Assembly (NCBI GenBank): GCA_007134725.1 | Contig: SLKF01000240.1 | Coordinates: 1-11,844, forward strand | Source of the DNA: Clostridiales bacterium | GTDB lineage: Bacteria > Bacillota > Clostridia > Peptostreptococcales > T1SED10-28 | Direction of reading: 5' to 3' | DNA: 11,844 nt | Shown: positions 6,336 to 11,844 of the stretch, one piece after another | Position numbering within the stretch: the first letter of the stretch is position 1 | Layout: each line of letters opens with the position of its first letter | Position numbers and translations under genes: made by a program | Notes under the pieces: generated by a model | What the model saw: the letters and a program-made list of their open reading frames with translations, nothing else | The model's database searches: none | What the model was told of the DNA's origin: nothing

Positions 6336-6439
6336 AAAGCTTACATGCATGAAGTTGGACATTTTTCTGATGGCGATTGTGAGTGAAGGTTCAGTAAAGT
6401 GGTGATGAAAGAGGGTACTATACCGATATCGGAATAATA
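6336..6439 (+). pseudogene. Possible debris of a zinc-metallopeptidase-like gene
   Basis: Directly after the TGA of the 388-residue gene, the same frame reads KAYMHEVGHFSDGDCE, stop (6384-6386), RFSKVVMKEGTIPISE, stop (6435-6437). HEVGH matches the HExxH zinc-binding motif of metallopeptidases. The stretch is short and interrupted, has no start, and may be chance. Confidence 0.25.
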
Positions 6440-6469
6440 TTGACATTGCTTAGGGAAGCATCTTATAAA
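6440..6469 (+). promoter_or_regulatory. Candidate sigma-A promoter with internal dyad
   Basis: TTGACA at 6440-6445 (perfect) and TATAAA at 6464-6469 (one mismatch) are separated by 18 bp. A small dyad, TGCTT at 6447-6451 and AAGCA at 6456-6460, lies inside the spacer. The predicted start falls at about 6476, at the foot of the terminator hairpin, so the promoter would mainly drive a very short RNA or pullulanase transcription by readthrough. Confidence 0.4.
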
Positions 6470-6474
6470 AAGTT

Positions 6475-6519
6475 CCTATATCACCACTCGATTGCCGTGG
6501 AGGTATAAGAGCTTTTTTT
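6475..6519 (+). terminator. Rho-independent terminator after the 388-residue gene
   Basis: CCAC at 6484-6487 pairs with GTGG at 6497-6500. Outside an A/A mismatch, TATATC (6477-6482) pairs with GGTATA (6502-6507) with one wobble, and C6475 pairs with G6509 beyond a mismatch. A run of seven T follows at 6513-6519. It lies 140 bp after the stop of the 388-residue gene. Confidence 0.75.
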
Positions 6520-6714
6520 ATGCAGATTGTTGCAATCATATGGATCAAGTTATTGGAAAATAATTCTAATATTAATCTTTTTTTAAAGGGGTTTTGGTTC
6601 CTTTTATCGAATACAAATATAACAGACTATTTTGAAGAACGTTCGAATAGTGTTAATTAAGGGAAAGACGAGATAAAGGGAAATCATAGGTTTTTATGAA
6701 GGGATGGGATTGGG
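6520..6714 (+). other. AT-rich leader region of the pullulanase gene
   Basis: These 195 bp must hold the pullulanase promoter unless it is read from upstream. The best candidate is TTGGTT at 6594-6599 with TATAAC at 6618-6623, an 18-bp spacing and a weak match. A short palindrome GAACGTTC lies near 6637. I see no clear catabolite-repression (cre) site and no other gene. Confidence 0.35.
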
Positions 6715-9651
6715 ATGAGAAGAACAGGAAGAATGTGGTTTGGACGGGGATTGATTTTGGTAATGCTGCTCAGTGTAGTCGCTCAGGTGATGCCAATACA
6801 AACCCAGGTGCTGGCTGAATCCGCGGTGATGACTGAATCGGAGGTGCCCGAGGGGCATCTGAGGATCCACTACGCAAAGGATGAAGAACCCTATGAACCT
6901 TGGGGAATTTGGCTCTGGGATGATGTGGAAGTACCCTCAAGCAATTGGCCGGAAGGGGCGCTGCCTTTTGATGACAATCAGGTGGGAGAATATGGTGCCT
7001 ATCTTGATATTCCCTTGGGGGAAGAGGCCGTGCAGATCGGATTTCTCTTTGTGAACCGGGAGACCGGGTCCCAGACCGGGGATCTGGGATTTGCCAATCT
7101 GGATCAATACAGAGAAGTGTATTTACGGGAAGGAGACAACACTGTGTATACCAGTCCTGATTATACTCTGGACGTGATTCTTCAGCGAGCAGAGCTTATT
7201 TCCCAAGAGTTGATGGAACTTGGCTTTACCACCACCTCCGGCATGGTCCGGCAGGAAATGATGGAGGCTATTGAAATTACCGATGCAGAGGGAAACCAGG
7301 TGGAAATCCAAGCCTTGCTGGTGATGGATGACAGTCGCCGGGTCAGGATCAGCGGGGATTTTAATATGGATCTTGCCCCTTTTACGGTTAGCTATGAGGA
7401 CATTGAGCGCTCGGCTACCTTCGGTTGGCGTTTGAAAGACGAGGTATACGCCTATGAGGGAAATCTTGGACCAAGCTTATATGAGGATGGCACCGCTGAA
7501 CTGAAGTTGTGGTCACCCAGCGCCCAGGCGGTCTCGGTGATTCTTTATCATCGGGATGATCAATACGCCGTGGTTACGGAAGAACCGGAAATGACCAAGG
7601 GAGACCGGGGTGTCTGGTCCGTGACCCTTAACGAAGACAACACCGGGGTGGAAGACCTTGAAGGATATTATTATCATTATCAGATTAGCCGTGAAGGGGA
7701 ACAGACTTTGGCACTGGATCCCTATGCGCCCTCCATGGCCACCTGGAATTCAGCAGATTCCGATAACAATTATATCGGGAAGGCGGCGATTGTGAACCCT
7801 GCAACCATCGGTCCAAAACTGGACTTCGCAGAGATTGAAGGCTTCGAAAAGCGGGAGGACGCCATTATCTACGAGCTCCATGTACGGGATTTTACGTCGG
7901 ATCCTTCCATTGAGGATGCACTGGAAAATCCCTTCGGAACCTTTTCCGCCTTTCAAGAACGGTTGGATTACCTGGAGGATCTGGGGATAACCCACATACA
8001 GCTGCTGCCGGTGATGAGCTACTTTTTTGCCAATGAATACGAAGCCGGGGAGCGTCTCCTCGAATACTCCTCCACCCAAAACAATTATAACTGGGGATAC
8101 GACCCCCACAGCTATTTTTCCCTCAGCGGGATGTATTCCGAAGATCCCGATGATGCCGCAAAACGAATCGAAGAATTTAAGCTCCTCGTTGAGGACATTC
8201 ACTCCCGAGGGATGGGAGTCATTCTGGACGTGGTGTATAATCACACCGCCCGGGTCCATATTTTTGAGGATCTTGAACCGAATTACTACCATTTTATGGA
8301 CGGCGACGGAACCCCAAGAGTCAGCTTTGGGGGAGGACGCCTGGGAACGACCCACTTTATGTCGAGACGAATTCTGGTCGATTCCATTCTTCACTGGGTT
8401 GAAGAATATAAGGTGGACGGTTTCCGTTTTGATATGATGGGGGATCTGGATGCCAAGACAATTCAGATGGCCTATGACAAGGCAAAGGAAGTAAATCCAA
8501 ACATCCTGATGATCGGAGAAGGTTGGGTGACCTACGTGGGAGATGAAGGCCATGAAGACCTACAGGCCGCAGATCAGCAGTGGATGCAGTACACGGAAAG
8601 TGTGGGGTCCTTCTCCGATGACTTTCGAAATGAGCTGAAGTCCGGTTTTGGAAGTGAGGGAGAACCCCGGTTTATTACCGGTGGACCTCGAGATATCAAC
8701 CGAATTTTTAATAACCTAAGGGCAGCTCCGGGCAACTTCTTGGCAACCAATCCCGGTGATGTGGTACCCTATATCGCCGCCCACGATAACCTGACCCTAC
8801 ATGATGTGATCGCCTATTCCATTCAAAAGGATCCTAAGGAGCATGAAGAAGAAATTCATCAGCGTATCCGCCTTGGAAATCTCATGGTGCTAACGGCGCA
8901 AGGAACCCCCTTCCTTCACGGAGGACAGGAGTACGGACGGACCAAACAATTCCGTCACGAAGATTTCATTGGGGAAGTGGGGGAGGAAAATGCACCCTAT
9001 AAGTCCACATTTTTAAGCGATGAGGATGGAAATCCCTTTGAATATCCTTATTTTATCCATGACTCCTATGACTCCACCGATGCGATTAATCGTTTTGAGT
9101 GGGAAAAAGTGACCGATGCCGATGCCTATCCCTTGAATGTCAAAACCAAAGATTTCACCAAAGGGATGATCGCACTTCGTCGCTCCACCGATGCTTTTAG
9201 TCATGGAAGCATGGAAGCCATCGAGGAATTTGTCACGCTTCTGGAGGTAGCGGAGATTGAAGCCGAGGACCTGGCCATTGCCTATCGAGCAAAAAGCAGT
9301 GACGGAGGGGAGGCGTATTACGTCATCGTCAATGGAGATGAAGAGGAGCGAAGCTTTACGCTTTCCGAAGATCTGGGGAATTATGGAGTACTGGTTGATG
9401 GAGAACAGGCAGGAATTGATAACATTTCCGATCCAATTGGCGTTACCATAAGCTCGGAGTCAATCACCCTGGCCCCTCTCACGGCAACGGTGATTAAGAC
9501 GGGAGACGTAGAGGCAATTGAGCCGGATCCCACAGAAACCGAAGAAGAAGAGGACCAGGAAGGCGTCGGAATGCTGTGGCCGATGATCATCCTGCTTGCT
9601 GCAGGAATTGTCGCGGTAGGATACTATCTTAAGAAAAATAAGAAGAAATAA
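6715..9651 (+). CDS. Secreted, membrane-anchored type I pullulanase
   Basis: This 978-residue GH13 enzyme is predicted to hydrolyse alpha-1,6 branch links in pullulan, amylopectin or glycogen at the cell surface. A signal peptide covers residues 1-34 (basic start, hydrophobic core 12-28, VLA cleavage site). A CBM41-type starch-binding domain follows (about 48-150, with PWGIWLWDD), then a linker domain, a CBM48-type domain (about 245-350, with AELKLWSPSAQAVSV) and the catalytic barrel. YNWGYDP at 458-464 is the type I pullulanase signature. The catalytic residues are D573 (GFRFDMM), E602 (MIGEGW) and D691 (AAHDNLTL). An acidic PTETEEEEDQEG linker precedes a single C-terminal membrane helix (about 953-971) and a KKNKKK tail. 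There is no LPxTG motif. The ATG at 6715 has only a weak GGGA-type site but begins the signal peptide exactly. A strong terminator follows. Confidence 0.95.
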   Translation: MRRTGRMWFGRGLILVMLLSVVAQVMPIQTQVLAESAVMTESEVPEGHLRIHYAKDEEPYEPWGIWLWDDVEVPSSNWPEGALPFDDNQVGEYGAYLDIPLGEEAVQIGFLFVNRETGSQTGDLGFANLDQYREVYLREGDNTVYTSPDYTLDVILQRAELISQELMELGFTTTSGMVRQEMMEAIEITDAEGNQVEIQALLVMDDSRRVRISGDFNMDLAPFTVSYEDIERSATFGWRLKDEVYAYEGNLGPSLYEDGTAELKLWSPSAQAVSVILYHRDDQYAVVTEEPEMTKGDRGVWSVTLNEDNTGVEDLEGYYYHYQISREGEQTLALDPYAPSMATWNSADSDNNYIGKAAIVNPATIGPKLDFAEIEGFEKREDAIIYELHVRDFTSDPSIEDALENPFGTFSAFQERLDYLEDLGITHIQLLPVMSYFFANEYEAGERLLEYSSTQNNYNWGYDPHSYFSLSGMYSEDPDDAAKRIEEFKLLVEDIHSRGMGVILDVVYNHTARVHIFEDLEPNYYHFMDGDGTPRVSFGGGRLGTTHFMSRRILVDSILHWVEEYKVDGFRFDMMGDLDAKTIQMAYDKAKEVNPNILMIGEGWVTYVGDEGHEDLQAADQQWMQYTESVGSFSDDFRNELKSGFGSEGEPRFITGGPRDINRIFNNLRAAPGNFLATNPGDVVPYIAAHDNLTLHDVIAYSIQKDPKEHEEEIHQRIRLGNLMVLTAQGTPFLHGGQEYGRTKQFRHEDFIGEVGEENAPYKSTFLSDEDGNPFEYPYFIHDSYDSTDAINRFEWEKVTDADAYPLNVKTKDFTKGMIALRRSTDAFSHGSMEAIEEFVTLLEVAEIEAEDLAIAYRAKSSDGGEAYYVIVNGDEEERSFTLSEDLGNYGVLVDGEQAGIDNISDPIGVTISSESITLAPLTATVIKTGDVEAIEPDPTETEEEEDQEGVGMLWPMIILLAAGIVAVGYYLKKNKKK

Positions 9652-9678
9652 TCCGATTTGCTTTCATAAAAATATTAA

Positions 9679-9706
9679 AAAGCAGGGACTTTTGGGTCCC
9701 TGCTTT
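9679..9706 (+). terminator. Terminator of the pullulanase gene
   Basis: A perfect 10-bp stem (AAGCAGGGAC at 9680-9689 with GTCCCTGCTT at 9696-9705, extended by A9679-T9706) has a 6-nt loop. The downstream tract is only moderately T-rich. The A-rich upstream flank could let it act on the other strand as well. Confidence 0.85.
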
Positions 9707-9725
9707 GGGTTTATTGGTTAGAACT

Positions 9726-9877
9726 AAGTTTTTGTCTTTCCCTCCGCCTTAAGACCGAGGATCAATCTCCCTAGAGGAGGAAGTGGATACATCCCCGGGA
9801 TGGTTATTTAGAGGAGTAATTTGTTATATAATAAGGTGTTATTAAGCACCATTAATAGGGGACATATAAAATAGAGG
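9726..9877 (+). repeat. Duplicated promoter/leader element, copy 2
   Basis: This matches 2874-3026 (copy 1), gap-free from 9740 to 9877. The left arm CCTCCGCCTT (9741-9750) is kept, but the right arm has decayed to AGAGGAGG. Instead, this copy shows a perfect palindrome CATCCC-C-GGGATG just upstream of the -35, imperfect in copy 1. Homology ends at the AGAGG that corresponds to the kinase ribosome binding site; the methyltransferase start lies about 80 bp further on with its own site. Confidence 0.8.
9804..9832 (+). promoter_or_regulatory. Candidate promoter of the methyltransferase gene
   Basis: TTATTT at 9804-9809 and TATAAT at 9827-9832, 17 bp apart, are the exact counterparts of the copy 1 promoter. 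The GGTGTTA just after the -10 is conserved too. The predicted leader is about 120 nt. Confidence 0.55.
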
Positions 9878-9958
9878 GGCTTAAGAGGTCCCTTACCGTA
9901 CCCTTATTTACTTTGGCACTTTGGATTGAACTAGCAAATTGCTTAAAGGAGGTTTAGG

Positions 9959-10726
9959 ATGCAGAGAAAAGAATCTTTTAACCATGCAGCAAAGATATAT
10001 GATGAATCAAGACCCAGCTATCCCGATGAAGTGATCGATTGGATTATCCATCGGACCCGGGTTACAAAAAATGATCGACTTCTTGAAATCGGAGCCGGTA
10101 CCGGACAAGCAACCTTCAAATTTGCTGAAAGAGGGTATAAAATTCATTGCATTGAAATGGGCCAAAATCTTGCGGACTTACTCATAGAGAATGGTTCTGA
10201 GTACGATCTTACCGTTGATGTCTGTGCTTTTGAAAAATGGAAGCCGAAAACCTCCTTTAAAACATCGTTTATTTTTTCAGCAACCGCATTTCATTGGATT
10301 GATCATCAGGTAAAATATCAAAAATGCTATGATTTGTTAACTGAAAATGGATATTTGGTTCTCTTATGGCATGTGGCTCCGGACACTCAGCTTGATCAGG
10401 TGAAGAAAGCCTATGATCTTTTATGGGAGTATTGTCCTGACCGAAAAGGAACGCCAAAAGCAAATCATCAGCTTAAATTGGATAGAAAAGTGGAGATTGA
10501 AAATAGCGGGTATTTTGTTTTGGAAGATTACATGGATTATCATTGGAAATTGGTTGAAAATAAGGAGCGACTTACGAAAGCTTTTTTCTCTCAGTCTTCA
10601 TTTCTTTCGCTGGACAAAGAAAAGCAAGAAGCACTCAGATCAAAAGTGATCGATCTTTACCAAAGCCTGGATGATACCGTTGAAGCAGAAATTCATACCA
10701 CGGTTTACATTGCAAGAAAAAAATAG
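9959..10726 (+). CDS. Class I SAM-dependent methyltransferase
   Basis: This 255-residue cytosolic enzyme has the SAM-binding motif I LLEIGAGTGQ at residues 41-50, an acidic residue at the end of strand 2 (IHCIEMG), and FIFSATAFHWIDH, a motif typical of the methyltransferase group that includes trans-aconitate methyltransferase-like and Crg1/Tmt1-like enzymes. The N-terminal FNHAAKIYDESRPSYPDEVIDWI is also characteristic of that group. The methyl acceptor cannot be inferred; small carboxylates or exogenous toxic compounds are plausible. AAAGGAGG at 9945-9952 lies six bases before the ATG. The gene sits behind the second copy of the duplicated promoter, so it may be co-regulated with the kinase/AraC pair. 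It is unrelated in detail to the methyltransferase relic at the window start. Confidence 0.88.
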   Translation: MQRKESFNHAAKIYDESRPSYPDEVIDWIIHRTRVTKNDRLLEIGAGTGQATFKFAERGYKIHCIEMGQNLADLLIENGSEYDLTVDVCAFEKWKPKTSFKTSFIFSATAFHWIDHQVKYQKCYDLLTENGYLVLLWHVAPDTQLDQVKKAYDLLWEYCPDRKGTPKANHQLKLDRKVEIENSGYFVLEDYMDYHWKLVENKERLTKAFFSQSSFLSLDKEKQEALRSKVIDLYQSLDDTVEAEIHTTVYIARKK

Positions 10727-10812
10727 ATGTTAGTGGCAATCAGGCAAATGAAATTTCTGTCAGAAGTTGGAACTGTTTTTTGCCGGATTCAATGAGAGAG
10801 GAATGATGACCC

Positions 10813-11658
10813 ATGAAATTGCATTATCGTAAATTGACTATGAATGAACATGAAAGCGTAAAAAAGCTGATCTCGGAAGATCAACAGCTAAGGGATTATC
10901 TTTTAAGCGTCTTGGAACTGGAATCCGAGAAGGTGACGGTTGCCTATCAGGAGGAGAAAATCCTTGGCTTGGTGCAAATTGAGCCTGAAAAGAACACCTC
11001 CTTTGTCTTTGTTTACGTTCCCGTCAATTATCGAAAAAGAGGAATCGGGAGTGCACTTCTGCAGTATGGGGAAGCCTACATAAGGGATCGAAAAACAAAA
11101 AAGATTATGACAACCTACCCTGTAAACAATGAAAATTCCAAGAGATTTGCAAATAAATATGGATATGAACGACTCTTTTCCAGCGCCTATCTAAAGCGTG
11201 GGGAAGGGACGTTTTCTCTTGAAAAGGTACCGGCCAGGCCCTATCGTGATGAAGATTATGATGATGCGTTTAAACTATCCTCCGTGGCATTTCATGAAAT
11301 GCGGGTGCGTGTGGGAGAGTTTCCGGATTCTAAAGTAGGAGAGCCAAGTGAAGAAATGCGTAATACATGGAAGCAGGATATTGAAAACCGATACATCTAT
11401 GAGATGGATGGGGAAATTGCAGGCTACGGCTACCTTGAAGGAAATGAGATTGAAAGTATCTCTATACGATCGGATCTCCAAGGAAAAGGGATAGGAAAGA
11501 AGTTTATACAGTATTTATGTAATGAACTATACAATAGAGGGAATAAAGAAATTTTCCTGTGGTGTGTTGTGGGCAATAAAGCACGAAAGCTCTATGATTA
11601 CTTAGGGTTTGAAGAAGTTTGGGAATCGGAATTTTCCGTAAAGTCTTTAAACCTGTAA
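10813..11658 (+). CDS. Double-GNAT N-acetyltransferase
   Basis: This 281-residue protein is made of two GNAT domains in tandem. The first (about 1-135) has the acetyl-CoA loop RKRGIG at 74-79 after FVYVPVNY, and NSKRFANKYGYE as its C-terminal motif. The second (about 141-281) has QGKGIG at 223-228 after ESISIRS, and NKARKLYDYLGFEEV. Both pyrophosphate-binding loops look intact, so both halves could bind acetyl-CoA, although in many double-GNAT proteins only one is active. The substrate is unknown; small amines, antibiotics or protein N-termini are possible. The ATG at 10813 follows AGAGAGG at 10795-10801 with a rather long 11-base gap. It lies 86 bp after the methyltransferase with no terminator between, so the two may share a transcript. 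A hairpin at 11670-11698 follows. Confidence 0.88.
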   Translation: MKLHYRKLTMNEHESVKKLISEDQQLRDYLLSVLELESEKVTVAYQEEKILGLVQIEPEKNTSFVFVYVPVNYRKRGIGSALLQYGEAYIRDRKTKKIMTTYPVNNENSKRFANKYGYERLFSSAYLKRGEGTFSLEKVPARPYRDEDYDDAFKLSSVAFHEMRVRVGEFPDSKVGEPSEEMRNTWKQDIENRYIYEMDGEIAGYGYLEGNEIESISIRSDLQGKGIGKKFIQYLCNELYNRGNKEIFLWCVVGNKARKLYDYLGFEEVWESEFSVKSLNL

Positions 11659-11669
11659 GATAAAGGAAA

Positions 11670-11712
11670 GGAGACAAAGGGACGTTTTGATTGTCTCCCC
11701 CTCGGATTTTTT
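11670..11712 (+). terminator. Probable terminator after the acetyltransferase gene
   Basis: An 8-bp perfect stem (GGAGACAA at 11670-11677, TTGTCTCC at 11691-11698) with a 13-nt loop is followed, after eight bases, by six T at 11707-11712. The gap between stem and T-run is longer than usual, so efficiency is uncertain. Confidence 0.6.
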
Positions 11713-11795
11713 GAAAGTTTATGTTCCATTTCATTTATTATATTTTGAAGCATAACCGTATTTTAAGTTGAAGTAAGATGACGAGGAGAATGATT

Positions 11796-11844
11796 ATGGA
11801 AATTGAAATAATTTTATCAAACAACCAAAATTCAAACATAATTA
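11796..11844 (+). CDS. Start of a further gene, cut by the window end
   Basis: GAGGAG at 11783-11788 stands seven bases before ATG 11796, and the frame stays open to the window edge (MEIEIILSNNQNSNII). An in-frame ATG at 11790 is too close to the ribosome binding site. Only 16 codons are visible, so no family can be assigned. Confidence 0.55.
   Translation, partial: MEIEIILSNNQNSNII

Noticed and set aside
6637..6644. GAACGTTC as a LexA (SOS) box near the pullulanase gene.
   Set aside because: The Gram-positive LexA box needs four bases between GAAC and GTTC; here there are none. It also fits the cre consensus poorly.
8027..8437. A 136-codon plus-strand frame inside the pullulanase gene.
   Set aside because: It is an alternate-frame shadow, Pro/Thr-rich, overlapping essential pullulanase motifs.
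7750..8553. A 267-codon open frame on the minus strand.
   Set aside because: It lies wholly antisense to the pullulanase catalytic domain, reads as low-complexity His/Ile/Val-rich sequence and has no ribosome binding site or family signature.
1..11844. A multi-gene defence, toxin-antitoxin, CRISPR or secondary-metabolite system.
   Set aside because: No nuclease, helicase, transposase, toxin fold, repeat-spacer array or biosynthetic core enzyme is visible. The kinase, methyltransferase and acetyltransferase are suggestive of small-molecule modification but are scattered in separate units.

Overview
The window is about 11.8 kb of moderately AT-rich DNA from a low-GC Gram-positive bacterium, most likely one of the Clostridia (or a related Firmicute). 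The grounds are strong AGGAGG-type ribosome binding sites in front of most genes, one well-supported TTG start, Rho-independent terminators, and a secreted, membrane-anchored pullulanase of Gram-positive architecture. All supported genes lie on the + strand. I see no tRNA, rRNA, CRISPR array, insertion sequence or phage gene.

Layout. (1) 1-147: a frameshifted, truncated N-terminus of a class I SAM methyltransferase. (2) 197-1000: a polytopic membrane protein of unknown function. (3) 1144-1422: a DUF427 protein, followed by a terminator at 1483-1513. (4) About 1671-1736: a decayed second copy of the 3' end of the 197-1000 membrane gene. (5) 1797-2192: a short TspO/MBR-family protein. (6) 2251-2853: a conserved hypothetical protein. 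(7) 3035-4081 and 4113-5018: an APH-fold kinase and an AraC regulator with a GyrI-like effector domain, 31 bp apart, probably one operon behind a promoter at 2953-2981. (8) 5169-6335: an unrecognised 388-residue protein, followed by possible gene debris and a terminator. (9) 6715-9651: a type I pullulanase (signal peptide, CBM41, CBM48, GH13, C-terminal membrane anchor) with a strong terminator. (10) 9959-10726: a SAM-dependent methyltransferase. (11) 10813-11658: a double-GNAT acetyltransferase. (12) 11796 to the end: the start of another gene.

The most interesting structure is non-coding. The region upstream of the kinase/AraC pair (about 2874-3026) and the region upstream of the methyltransferase (about 9726-9877) are gap-free copies over 138 bp. 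Conservation is higher in a roughly 70-bp block ending at the -35 and is retained at the -10, while the -35/-10 spacer has diverged. That pattern suggests a shared regulatory site joining two separate transcription units, with the AraC protein one candidate regulator. The AraC gene also has an internal Shine-Dalgarno and ATG at exactly the domain boundary, so it could make a free effector-binding domain, as tipA does in Streptomyces.

The region looks like an accessory patchwork: several gene relics, a duplicated promoter, and small detoxification-type or housekeeping enzymes around a carbohydrate-degrading exoenzyme. I found no clear multi-gene defence or biosynthetic system. The unrecognised proteins at 197-1000, 2251-2853 and 5169-6335 are where new function could lie.
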